Of a DNA stretch of 35,980 nucleotides, positions 23,101 to 29,294 are shown one piece after another. The DNA is from a virus: positions 1 through 35,980 of the IMG/VR virus record IMGVR_UViG_3300037247_002101. The stretch is one strand, 5' to 3'. Each line of letters begins with the position of its first letter. The first letter of the stretch is position 1. The position numbers and the translations under genes were made by a program. The notes beneath the pieces are model-generated. The model was not told the DNA's origin and searched no databases. It worked only from the letters and a program-made list of their open reading frames with translations.

Positions 23101-23298
23101 ATGCATTTTTTAAACAGAATTGGAGCAATAATTTTATTCGTATGCATAGCTGGAGCAACACTTTATGTTGCTTGCGAATCAACCCCTGGACTGATTTTTT
23201 GGTTGGTCTATCCGCTATTAACAGTCATAGGTCTTTACATGTGGCTTAGGGACTGGCACACTTATTTTCTCTTCAAATTCAAGTGGTATGACAAATGA
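23101..23298 (+). CDS. Small two-helix membrane protein
   Basis: 65 aa, beginning MHFLNRIGAIILFVCIAG. Two hydrophobic helices (about 7-25 and 31-49) and a C-terminal YMWLRDWHTYFLF. It is a paralogue of the protein at 23554-23769 (LNRIG start, YMW.RDW end). RBS GGAG lies 7 nt upstream. The stop overlaps the Lar-like gene by 4 nt. Confidence 0.72.
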   Translation: MHFLNRIGAIILFVCIAGATLYVACESTPGLIFWLVYPLLTVIGLYMWLRDWHTYFLFKFKWYDK

Positions 23299-23540
23299 AA
23301 AAGGTGGAATTGCTGGATTGCCCATTTTGCGGCGGTCAAGCTGAATTAGCACTATACTCTCATGATGAAAAATCTAACGGCGTAGCCGTTCGGTGTACGC
23401 GTTGTGGTGGAGCAACAGAACGTATTATCTATCAGTATGATGACATAAAATTTTCGGACCGTTTTCAAATTGTAGTAAAACGAGTGAAAGACTCCCAAGC
23501 AGAAGCTGCAAAACTATGGAATAAGAGGTATGATAATTAA
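23295..23540 (+). CDS. Lar-like restriction alleviation protein (zinc ribbon)
   Basis: 81 aa, beginning MKKVELLDCPFCGGQAEL. The Lar family pattern is present: CPFCGG, then about 21 residues later a second pair CTRCGG, and a C-terminal EAAKLWNKRY. Lar proteins of phages and prophages modulate host type I restriction-modification. This one lies between two paralogous membrane-protein genes and is coupled to the first by a 4-nt overlap. Confidence 0.8.
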   Translation: MKKVELLDCPFCGGQAELALYSHDEKSNGVAVRCTRCGGATERIIYQYDDIKFSDRFQIVVKRVKDSQAEAAKLWNKRYDN

Positions 23541-23553
23541 CTAGGAGTTTATT

Positions 23554-23769
23554 ATGCGTACATTAAACAGAATAGGTTTTTGGGGTTGGTTAGTCCTAAT
23601 AACCATTGCAAACGTTCTTCATGTCAAATCTTGTGGAATGACTTTGGAAAATAAATATGCAGCCTATCTGGAATTCTGGTTGTTATTTATAATCGTTATT
23701 CCTGTTTTCGTGTACATGTGGTTCCGGGATTGGAGCAAACCCAGAATGTTCGATCTTCGAAAGTTTTAG
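23554..23769 (+). CDS. Small two-helix membrane protein, paralogue of 23101 gene
   Basis: 71 aa, beginning MRTLNRIGFWGWLVLITI. Hydrophobic helices at about 8-22 and 38-56, ending YMWFRDWSKP. It shares the first and last motifs with the 65-aa protein two genes upstream. RBS AGGAG lies 8 nt upstream. A long hairpin follows the stop codon. Confidence 0.72.
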   Translation: MRTLNRIGFWGWLVLITIANVLHVKSCGMTLENKYAAYLEFWLLFIIVIPVFVYMWFRDWSKPRMFDLRKF

Positions 23770-23780
23770 AAATTATTAAA

Positions 23781-23812
23781 ACGTAGAAGGGCCTATGCTG
23801 GTCCTTCTACGT
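23781..23812 (+). terminator. Long hairpin after membrane-protein gene
   Basis: Stem of 13 bp (ACGTAGAAGGGCC with GGTCCTTCTACGT), loop TATGCT. There is no U-run (ATTTCATTG follows), so it may act as an attenuator or processing site before the 23845 gene. Confidence 0.5.
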
Positions 23813-23844
23813 ATTTCATTGTGTTCTTAAAAAGGAGGTTTAAC

Positions 23845-24225
23845 ATGATAGAATTAGATACTCTATATTATGATCAATGTGGTATTTCTGCACTAGTATT
23901 TCCTCGACATTATGTCGGCGCGCACGAAGTTAAAGACAAACAGATTCACAATCTGGAACTTTGGAATTCTAATTTCGATACAGAGAGCAAAGACATGAGA
24001 CGAGAATTAATTGAGTGTGTAGTACTTTATGATGAAACTAATTCCATTGTTCTTGAATTGCGCGAACTCCATTCCTGGCACAATAAAGAAAATTGTCTCC
24101 GTAATGACCTGGTCGATGTTAAAAAAAATACCGGTGGACGTGATTTTTATCCTTTATGGCATCAATTTCTGACCATGGTCCATGTTATGAAACCTATGAA
24201 AAAAACCATTAAAGGATTCTTCTAA
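23845..24225 (+). CDS. Unknown protein
   Basis: 126 aa from ATG at 23845 (MIELDTLYYDQCGIS), with AAAGGAGG 8 nt upstream; the in-frame ATG at 23821 would lie in the duplicated hairpin leader. Mixed alpha/beta, with ELIECVVLYDE and IVLELRELHSWHNKEN. No family is recognised. Confidence 0.65.
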   Translation: MIELDTLYYDQCGISALVFPRHYVGAHEVKDKQIHNLELWNSNFDTESKDMRRELIECVVLYDETNSIVLELRELHSWHNKENCLRNDLVDVKKNTGGRDFYPLWHQFLTMVHVMKPMKKTIKGFF

Positions 24226-24232
24226 TGTTATA

Positions 24233-24269
24233 AATACGTAGAGAGGCTACTTTGGCTTCTCTACGTATT
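24233..24269. terminator. Convergent bidirectional terminator
   Basis: Stem AATACGTAGAGA with TCTCTACGTATT (12 bp), 13-nt loop. It lies between the plus gene ending at 24225 and the minus DUF5662 gene ending at 24247, and serves both. Confidence 0.6.
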
Positions 24270-24705
24270 TCATTGTGTTCTTAAAAATTTTAGTTAACTG
24301 ATCGCCGATGCTAAATCTCTTTTGGTTATGTTCTATTGATTTTTTTAGATTGCCATCGGCATGCCGAAGGGTGGCTGATTTCCAGTCACAAAACATCTCT
24401 ATTAGGTCTAATAAATCCATTCCGTTAATTCCACCATGGCCGGAATAATGTTCCGGATGATGGCTATTTTTTTTATAGTGATGATCAAGAGCAGGTTTCA
24501 TCTCTACGAGGAATTCATTGTATTCCTCGCTGCCATATGTGGTGCCTTTTAATTTAGGTGTGTATTCTTCGAATACACTTTTCTCCGGATCCTCGAGTTT
24601 GCTCTTGTCGTGCTCACTTGCTCTCTTTGCGAGCTCTTGTATCATATCTAACAGATAAGACCTTACCTGTTGTATGTGCTTCATTGTTTCTAATTCTACG
24701 TTCAT
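24247..24705 (-). CDS. DUF5662-like protein
   Basis: 152 aa, beginning MNVELETMKHIQQVRSY. DUF5662 features: ASEHDKSKLEDPE (about 29-41), then EMKPALDHHYKKNSHHPEHY (about 69-88) and LIEMFCDWKSATLRH. The repeated His/Asp pairs suggest a metal-dependent HD-like fold. It is a relative of the 9759-10343 product but lacks the N-terminal tag, though MKYVEK occurs at its extreme C-terminus. It is the only minus-strand gene right of 22.2 kb. The start site is predicted exactly at the ATG (leaderless). Confidence 0.75.
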   Translation of the reverse strand: MNVELETMKHIQQVRSYLLDMIQELAKRASEHDKSKLEDPEKSVFEEYTPKLKGTTYGSEEYNEFLVEMKPALDHHYKKNSHHPEHYSGHGGINGMDLLDLIEMFCDWKSATLRHADGNLKKSIEHNQKRFSIGDQLTKIFKNTMKYVEKPK

Positions 24706-24711
24706 GTATAC

Positions 24712-24740
24712 AATTTACAAATAATTAACTGAAATTGCAA
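24712..24740 (-). promoter_or_regulatory. Sigma70-like promoter, leaderless geometry
   Basis: TTGCAA (24735-24740), 17 nt, TAAATT (24712-24717), GTATAC, ATG. The seventh base after the -10 box is the A of the ATG. Nearly the same block precedes the HNH gene at 2702. Confidence 0.6.
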
Positions 24741-24761
24741 ATCCTATTTTAAGGAACTACT

Positions 24762-25718
24762 ATGCCTACATTAACGGGACGGTTAGGTAACATTCGACAC
24801 AAAATACTTCCTTCATTAACTCACGAAGTTTCAATGAAAGTTACAGCAGATAAATGGATAAATACACATGTCCAGTCTGGTATTGAAGGAGAACCTGAAA
24901 ATTTAACATCTGACGAAACGGCACATGCTGTCAGTCATATGGATGAAGAAGATCATTATTTAATGAAATCAAAAAAATTGATGCATTTTGGTCCGTATTA
25001 TATCGTAACAAGATCTACTTCGTTAGGATATAATTTTTTAGCTTTAGCAGTATTTAAAGGAAGACATCCAGCTGTATTAACAGAGACACAACAATTCGTC
25101 CTTAATAGATTTTCCCCTGTTGGTGCAAATGGTTTAAAAACCTTAATTGAGCCAACAGATATTGCGTTCTATATGAATATGCTCAAACCGTTATTAAACT
25201 ATCTAATACCAAGAGCACAAGCTTTTGTATTTTGTGATTGTCATACTGGACTCTTTAATATAAAATGTTCAGAAAATCTTCATGATGAATTTGGTGTCAG
25301 TTATGACAAAATATTTTACACCAGCAAAAGACATCCGGATGAATATTACAAAAAGCTATGGCATGATGCAGAAAAGCTTCGCCCATATTTTAATAATGAG
25401 GATCTTTTAGATCGCTGGGCAAAACCTTATATAGCCAGAGACACATTTGAAGATCCGGCAACTGGTTTAAAAGGAAGACATATTCATAAGGCAGGAAAAA
25501 CCAGAAAAATTCCACAAATGGATCAAGTACCAGTCCATGTACCTGAATCAACATTATTGCCCGTATGTAAAGATTATTATTATCGTACAGGTCAAAAAGC
25601 GTTAGTCATATTATTTGACGACACAATGTCCCAATACGGATGTACTGCAAAATCCATTATAAACCAGATTGGTGAATACGCTGACGTGATAGTAATTGTC
25701 ACGATGTATGAGTACTAA
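24762..25718 (+). CDS. Unknown protein, 318 aa
   Basis: Begins MPTLTGRLGNIRHKILP, with AAGGA 8 nt upstream. It is soluble and mixed. Notable parts are FVFCDCHTGLFNIKCSEN (Cys/His cluster, about 156-173), RHIHKAGKTRKI and a C-terminal alpha/beta segment, ALVILFDDTMSQYGCTAKS. No known family is recognised. It is a single gene closed by a strong terminator. Confidence 0.75.
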   Translation: MPTLTGRLGNIRHKILPSLTHEVSMKVTADKWINTHVQSGIEGEPENLTSDETAHAVSHMDEEDHYLMKSKKLMHFGPYYIVTRSTSLGYNFLALAVFKGRHPAVLTETQQFVLNRFSPVGANGLKTLIEPTDIAFYMNMLKPLLNYLIPRAQAFVFCDCHTGLFNIKCSENLHDEFGVSYDKIFYTSKRHPDEYYKKLWHDAEKLRPYFNNEDLLDRWAKPYIARDTFEDPATGLKGRHIHKAGKTRKIPQMDQVPVHVPESTLLPVCKDYYYRTGQKALVILFDDTMSQYGCTAKSIINQIGEYADVIVIVTMYEY

Positions 25719-25725
25719 TTGGCGG

Positions 25726-25758
25726 AAAGGGTTACGTACGTAGCCCTTTTCTTTTTTA
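25726..25758 (+). terminator. Intrinsic terminator
   Basis: Stem AAAGGGTTAC / GTAGCCCTTT with loop GTAC (a T-G wobble inside), then TTCTTTTTT. Confidence 0.8.
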
Positions 25759-25768
25759 TGTATAAACA

Positions 25769-25788
25769 GGCATAAGAAAAATAATAAG
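25769..25788 (+). promoter_or_regulatory. GGCATAAGA promoter-like element
   Basis: CAGGCATAAGA followed by AAAATAATAAGGAAG. A terminator hairpin starts only about 30 nt downstream, so its transcript would meet a stop signal before the 25860 gene. Confidence 0.45.
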
Positions 25789-25809
25789 GAAGTTGTTTCA
25801 ATTAATGGG

Positions 25810-25836
25810 AAGGTCACATACGTGGCCTTTTCTTTT
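25810..25836 (+). terminator. Terminator/attenuator in leader of 25860 gene
   Basis: Stem AAGGTCAC / GTGGCCTT with loop ATAC, then TTCTTTTC. It lies between the element at 25769 and the RBS of the next gene. Confidence 0.65.
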
Positions 25837-25859
25837 CATTATTTATGGAGGTATTTTTT

Positions 25860-26381
25860 ATGAGTTATACTCTAATTGAAGTCAAAGACCTTAAATCAGA
25901 AAGTATTTATGGAAAAACCAATCCACATGGGAGCAACGTCAAGCCAACCCTCGTTTATCTTTCCAAAGTTTTCAAAGGTGACAAATACGAGGAAGTAACA
26001 GAAGGTTTAAATTATCATGATGCTAGCGGCCGGCCAGGATTCAATTCCACCAGAAGATGTGAAACGAATTTTGCATTATATACACGGTTGGATGAAAACA
26101 GTTTCACGTCCTGGATTGTTAGCTACGCATGCGATAGCAAAAATGGTATTGGTTTCGTTGAGGTATCCCGTAAACTTGTTCCTGAAATGGAAGAGTTTAT
26201 GGCACATGTTGAAATGCTTACTAGTGTGTCTTTGCGGTTGCAGAATATACTGGACAACGGATTTCCTACCATACTGGACGCGCTGATGAGAGTTACCGGC
26301 CAGAAGGATCTCAAAAAGAAAATTGAGAAAGAACCACAACTGGTGAAGTTGTTTGAAAGGATTGATGACTCACTCAGTTAA
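25860..26381 (+). CDS. Unknown protein
   Basis: 173 aa from ATG at 25860 (MSYTLIEVKDLKSES), with GGAGG 8 nt upstream. N-terminal half beta-rich (FNSTRRCETNFALYTRLDEN, then SFTSWIVSYACDS); C-terminal half helical, with VEMLTSVSLRLQNILDNG and DLKKKIEKEPQLVKLFERI. No family is recognised. Confidence 0.7.
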   Translation: MSYTLIEVKDLKSESIYGKTNPHGSNVKPTLVYLSKVFKGDKYEEVTEGLNYHDASGRPGFNSTRRCETNFALYTRLDENSFTSWIVSYACDSKNGIGFVEVSRKLVPEMEEFMAHVEMLTSVSLRLQNILDNGFPTILDALMRVTGQKDLKKKIEKEPQLVKLFERIDDSLS

Positions 26382-26385
26382 CATG

Positions 26386-26580
26386 GTGAGCATGGATACG
26401 CAAGGTGTCGCCGACGAAGTGCTAGCTGGCGAAAGGTTGTTCATTTCAGTAACGATAGAACATACCTAGTAGTTAGTAAATCGCACTGTGGTCTGCAGGC
26501 GGGCGTAACACCCCGTAGAGGTATTATCAGAGACAGGAGTAATTACCTGTCTCGGGGGTTCGATTCCCTCCTTGCTCGCA
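26386..26580 (+). ncRNA. tRNA-like structured RNA (tmRNA-like or split tRNA)
   Basis: The 3' end holds a canonical T-arm, GGGGG TTCGATT CCCTC (26554-26570), followed by TGCTCGC and A (26573-26580). This last run pairs over 7 bp with GTGAGCA at 26386-26392, or alternatively with GCGGGCG at 26499-26505. An 8-bp hairpin, GAGACAGG / CCTGTCTC (26530-26553), abuts the T-arm, and AGGT-GTTC / GAAC-ACCT pairs in the 5' half. The long form (195 nt) recalls the tRNA-like end of tmRNA, but no convincing tag reading frame or G3-U70 pair is seen. The short form (82 nt) lacks a normal D-arm. No protein gene is needed to explain the region. CCA is not encoded. Confidence 0.4.
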
Positions 26581-26600
26581 TGTGTATTAAGACTTAATAT

Positions 26601-26625
26601 GGCATAAGAAAAGTGGATGTATATC
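26601..26625 (+). promoter_or_regulatory. GGCATAAGA promoter-like element
   Basis: ATGGCATAAGA followed by AAAGTGGATG and TATATC (10-nt gap instead of 6). It sits between the tRNA-like RNA and the next structured segment. Confidence 0.45.
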
Positions 26626-27058
26626 TTTTGATGCTCATTGGGTATCCATCCAATCGTAACATCGTCCGCGTTATTTCTTGGTCACTCCCACCAAGAAGCG
26701 GATCGGCAGTTAGACCCGCGCTGTTGTATGTATTTAGTATGCAGGTAACATACGTTGAATTTGTCGGGCTGCCTAAAAACTGCTTAAAGGGCAAGACTAA
26801 TAGTTCGTATATTCGGAGGAGATCATATGAACGGGCGAGCGGAAAAACAGAAATTCGCTGGAGGACTTTGGCAAGTCCGAGTCCCATCATCCCAGAGTCT
26901 TCGAGCAATATACTAAGAATGCTCTTAGTATATCTAAGTATATCGCTTGTATGGGCACATGGTGGTAGGGCGTGTCCAAACGGGAGATTCGTGATTGTAT
27001 CCTTACAATGAGTAGCCGGTATAGGGTCCTACATACGTAGGATCCTCATCCGGTTTTT
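26615..27058 (+). ncRNA. Long structured noncoding RNA candidate
   Basis: About 440 nt with no credible gene; the longest open frame (from 26613) overlaps the hairpins, has no RBS and no protein-like pattern. Stems seen: TTCTTGGT / ACCAAGAA inside CCGC / GCGG (about 26670-26703), GGACTT / AAGTCC (near 26870), and an 11-bp perfect hairpin ATATACTAAGA / TCTTAGTATAT (26908-26933). It ends in a terminator. It has its own promoter-like element. Large phage RNAs such as GOLLD and ROOL occupy similar positions beside tRNA-like sequences, but I cannot assign this to either class. Confidence 0.45.
27016..27058 (+). terminator. Terminator of the structured RNA
   Basis: Outer CCGG / CCGG and inner 10-bp stem AGGGTCCTAC / GTAGGATCCT with loop ATAC (27023-27046), then TTTTT. 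Confidence 0.65.
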
Positions 27059-27064
27059 CAAGTA

Positions 27065-27173
27065 GACAGAGGTTGTGGAGAGGAACTCTCCACTGATCGG
27101 GGTGTTGAAACCTAAATTTTTGCTGGCTGAAGATGGACACTGAGATCAAACCAGCACCTCTGTCCATTTTTTT
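27065..27173 (+). ncRNA. Multi-branch leader RNA ending in a U-tract (riboswitch/attenuator-like)
   Basis: The closing stem GACAGAGGT / ACCTCTGTC (27065-27073 with 27156-27164) encloses hairpin GTGGAGAG-GAA-CTCTCCAC (27075-27093), a small GGT / ACC hairpin near 27100, and TGCTGG / CCAGCA (27121-27126 with 27151-27156). Seven Ts follow directly (27167-27173), so the folded form is an intrinsic terminator. The AAGGAGG of the 27197 gene follows 10 nt later. The shape is that of a ligand- or protein-sensing attenuator; no known riboswitch class was recognised. Confidence 0.5.
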
Positions 27174-27196
27174 ACACACATATAAGGAGGTCCAAG

Positions 27197-27553
27197 ATGT
27201 TAATAAATGAAATTCCTTATGATAAGGACAAAGCAGATTCAATAACAAATCATATTTCTCTTGCCAATAAAGGTCAATTTTTTGAAGCCTGGTACATGCG
27301 AGAATACCATATGGTTAAACATTATGGCCTATCTGCGAAGCAGATATTCAAGAAAGTTTTTGGTAAGCAATTGACATGTGTCAATACAGATTGGTACCGT
27401 TGTTGGGTGTGGACATTCAGTAATACTGATCGCTCTGCTTGTATCTACTGCATGACTGATAAACGCGGTGTGCATTGGAAAATGGATATTGGTAGTGATT
27501 TGCGCGGTGTAATTGATTTGCGCGACGAGATAGAGAAGAAGTTAATTGCATGA
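27197..27553 (+). CDS. Unknown protein
   Basis: 118 aa, beginning MLINEIPYDKDKADS, with AAGGAGG 7 nt upstream. It has WYMREYHMVKHYGLSAKQIFKK, a Trp/Cys-rich middle (TDWYRCWVWTFSNTDRSA) and an acidic helical end, VIDLRDEIEKKL. No family is recognised. It follows the attenuator-like RNA and is coupled by ATGA to the first microprotein gene. Confidence 0.68.
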   Translation: MLINEIPYDKDKADSITNHISLANKGQFFEAWYMREYHMVKHYGLSAKQIFKKVFGKQLTCVNTDWYRCWVWTFSNTDRSACIYCMTDKRGVHWKMDIGSDLRGVIDLRDEIEKKLIA

Positions 27554-27699
27554 TAGTTGAACTTAGGAATTTTCATGTTATAATAATGGATCTTGAACTT
27601 TTTGATAAATATGTTTTCAACCTTCATACAATCTTTTTCGAGGAGAAGAGAACTAAACAGTGGGAAGTACTTTTAGCGGAGGTGAAAGGTGACAGTTAA
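27550..27699 (+). CDS. FHxIIxY-family microprotein 1
   Basis: 49 aa, beginning MIVELRNFHVIIMD. First of seven consecutive coupled paralogues. It is most like the next copy: both share LRNFHVII, F..HTIFF and W(E)...LAE. Starts ATGA on the previous stop codon. Confidence 0.7.
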   Translation: MIVELRNFHVIIMDLELFDKYVFNLHTIFFEEKRTKQWEVLLAEVKGDS

Positions 27700-27847
27700 A
27701 GTTGAACTTAGGAATTTTCATGTTATAATAAAGGATCATGATCTTTTCGAAGAGAATCTCTTCAATTTTCATACAATCTTTTTCGATGTCAGGAATAAAA
27801 AGCGATGGGAAATATTTTTAGCAGAGTGGAGAAGCAATGACGATTAA
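27689..27847 (+). CDS. FHxIIxY-family microprotein 2
   Basis: 52 aa from GTG at 27689 (VTVKVELRNFHVIIKD), chosen for GGAGG 6 nt upstream. At both DNA and protein level it is close to copy 1 (a shared run of CTTAGGAATTTTCATG), so this pair is the most recent duplication in the array. Confidence 0.7.
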   Translation: MTVKVELRNFHVIIKDHDLFEENLFNFHTIFFDVRNKKRWEIFLAEWRSNDD

Positions 27848-27977
27848 ACTATATAACTTTCGTTATATCATCGATTATAAAGATGTCCCCTGTTGTGGAG
27901 GATTTTACGCGATTAACGCGCACAGAATACAAGAACGTAGCCCAGCCATATATCTGGCCTGGTTGGAGGTAGAATGA
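27837..27977 (+). CDS. FHxIIxY-family microprotein 3
   Basis: 46 aa, beginning MTIKLYNFRYIIDYKDV, with GFYAINAHRI and a C-terminal PAIYLAWLEVE. Overlaps copy 2 by 11 nt. Most like copy 6 (GFY..HAHRI, PIYLA). Confidence 0.7.
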   Translation: MTIKLYNFRYIIDYKDVPCCGGFYAINAHRIQERSPAIYLAWLEVE

Positions 27978-28120
27978 AAGAAGTAAGACTTATTAACTTT
28001 CATTGTATTGTCCAATATCGTGAAACCAAAGATCATAGAGATAAATATTGGTTCGTACGAGCAGTACAGGTGAACTTAGAAGAATTCGCTGACGTGATTG
28101 ACCTGGTGACATTACGATGA
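27974..28120 (+). CDS. FHxIIxY-family microprotein 4
   Basis: 48 aa, beginning MKEVRLINFHCIVQYRE. It keeps the N-terminal motif (INFHCIVQY) but has a divergent, acidic C-terminal half. ATGA overlap with copy 3. Confidence 0.68.
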   Translation: MKEVRLINFHCIVQYRETKDHRDKYWFVRAVQVNLEEFADVIDLVTLR

Positions 28121-28296
28121 AAGTACGTTTACTTGATTTTCACTGTGTTATTAATTATAACGATATGTTATTGGGTTGCGGCATGTACGCAGTTAATTAC
28201 GAACGCGCGATACTATTTGAAGGCAAATCGTCTGCTGATACAGTGTATCTAGCTTTAATAATCCCGGAGGTTCAAGAGGATGAGAATACGACTTAG
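28117..28296 (+). CDS. FHxIIxY-family microprotein 5
   Basis: 59 aa, beginning MKVRLLDFHCVINYND, with GMYAVNYERAI and VYLALII. Longest member. ATGA overlap with copy 4, and its 3' end carries the GGAGG/GAGGA that serves copy 6. Confidence 0.7.
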   Translation: MKVRLLDFHCVINYNDMLLGCGMYAVNYERAILFEGKSSADTVYLALIIPEVQEDENTT

Positions 28297-28423
28297 AAAT
28301 TTTCATTATATTATTGATTACATGGATGTAGTATTTAGCCATGGTTTTTACTCAGCCCATGCTCATAGGATACGTAAACATGATACGCCAATATACCTTG
28401 CCCATATACAGGAGCCCTCATGA
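28280..28423 (+). CDS. FHxIIxY-family microprotein 6
   Basis: 47 aa, beginning MRIRLRNFHYIIDYMDV, with GFYSAHAHRIRK and PIYLAHIQEP. Overlaps copy 5 by 17 nt. Confidence 0.7.
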   Translation: MRIRLRNFHYIIDYMDVVFSHGFYSAHAHRIRKHDTPIYLAHIQEPS

Positions 28424-28557
28424 AAGTAAAATTTATTAAATGTAATTATATTCTTGATTATGCACCGACATTTGGGCAATCTGGTATAATGATTTTAGGA
28501 AAAATGGAAGATGGTCGAATAACAGGTACACTCCTTATGCCGTATGGAGGGAGATAA
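28420..28557 (+). CDS. FHxIIxY-family microprotein 7 (divergent)
   Basis: 45 aa, beginning MKVKFIKCNYILDYAPT. The FH pair is replaced by CN and the C-terminal half is different. It is the last and most divergent of the tandem run. ATGA overlap with copy 6. Its 3' end includes the GGAGGGAG RBS of the next gene. Confidence 0.62.
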   Translation: MKVKFIKCNYILDYAPTFGQSGIMILGKMEDGRITGTLLMPYGGR

Positions 28558-28558
28558 A

Positions 28559-28957
28559 ATGGACAAAACTTATTTGAAGAATTATGCAGGCGTTGAAGGT
28601 TGCGATGATGCTATTATTGCTGAGTTGTATTATGCTGATATTGAACACTATGTAATGCCAGTTAAATTTAACGGCGAAGTTCCAACGCGAATACTTGGTG
28701 AAATCAAGGGTTCGGGTTGGAGATTTAAAAGAGCCTGGACGTATTGGGTTTGTGAGGGGCCTGGTATTCCACCAAAGGAAGCCGTAGAATTACATAAGGA
28801 ATATGGCCGGGTTGTCAGAGTTTCTGGGCATTGTGGCTGTCCATCGCCATTAGAATGGTTTAAGGGTTTTGGATGTGGTTTATATCATGTAGACACATTA
28901 AAAGGGTTAAAGGCATTAGCCGATATGATCAAAAAAATCATGGCAAAAAATACCTAG
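28559..28957 (+). CDS. Unknown protein
   Basis: 132 aa from ATG at 28559 (MDKTYLKNYAGVEGCDD), with GGAGGGAG upstream. It has WRFKRAWTYWVCEGPG, a Cys/Gly cluster (SGHCGCPSPLEWFKGFGCG, about 94-112) that might bind metal, and a C-terminal helix. No family is recognised. Confidence 0.68.
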   Translation: MDKTYLKNYAGVEGCDDAIIAELYYADIEHYVMPVKFNGEVPTRILGEIKGSGWRFKRAWTYWVCEGPGIPPKEAVELHKEYGRVVRVSGHCGCPSPLEWFKGFGCGLYHVDTLKGLKALADMIKKIMAKNT

Positions 28958-28982
28958 GGTGTAAAACTTGTTTTATACCCTA
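28955..28982 (+). terminator. Hairpin overlapping the 28957 stop codon
   Basis: 12-bp stem TAGGGTGTAAAA / TTTTATACCCTA with loop CTTG. No U-run follows, so termination is uncertain. Confidence 0.45.
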
Positions 28983-29012
28983 ATACAACAAAAACAGGTT
29001 AGGAAGAATATT

Positions 29013-29258
29013 ATGGAAGACTATGAAAAACCATTGAGAAAATTCAAATTGATAGCTTATGACAAAAGATACAAGATACCCACTGATATTATTGAAGCCC
29101 ATTATTTTTGTACAGAACACCAAATGGTTGAATTTTATGTATACAAAAAAGAAAAAAAGCTAGAACATTTTTTGTGGGTTAGGTGTAGTAAAAACGATGA
29201 AATATTAGTAGCTGGTCCATTTGATTTAAGGAAATTATGGGTTGAAAAAATAGAGTGA
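29013..29258 (+). CDS. Small unknown protein
   Basis: 81 aa from ATG at 29013 (MEDYEKPLRKFKLIAYD), with AGGAAG upstream. The in-frame ATG at 28968 is inside the preceding hairpin and has no RBS. Charged, aromatic-rich, beta-like (MVEFYVYKKEKKLEHFLWVR). No family is recognised. Confidence 0.62.
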   Translation: MEDYEKPLRKFKLIAYDKRYKIPTDIIEAHYFCTEHQMVEFYVYKKEKKLEHFLWVRCSKNDEILVAGPFDLRKLWVEKIE

Positions 29259-29276
29259 CGCACGTCACTCTATTTT
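29250..29276 (+). terminator. Intrinsic terminator-like hairpin
   Basis: 10-bp perfect stem ATAGAGTGAC / GTCACTCTAT with loop GCAC, followed by TTTTACTT. It includes the stop codon of the 29013 gene. Confidence 0.65.
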
Positions 29277-29294
29277 ACTTAAAGGAAGGTACAC

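Noticed and set aside
26383-26469. 28-codon open frame starting MVSMDTQGVADEV right after the 25860 gene
   Set aside because: It looks mildly protein-like but has no RBS and starts in the proposed acceptor strand of the tRNA-like RNA. Kept only as an alternative reading.
26383-26475. TAG stop-codon reassignment
   Set aside because: TAG ends several clear genes here (19258, 28559 and 30509 genes), and no gene is interrupted by in-frame TAG.
26613-27011. 132-codon plus-strand open frame and overlapping minus-strand frames (26594-26908, 27003-27248)
   Set aside because: No RBS, atypical composition (many Arg/Ser/Pro), and they coincide with strong RNA hairpins; treated as chance frames in a noncoding block.
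27075-27115. Possible hammerhead ribozyme (CTGAT...GAAAC)
   Set aside because: The core needs CUGANGA and a GAAA in defined places; here CUGAUCG breaks the motif.
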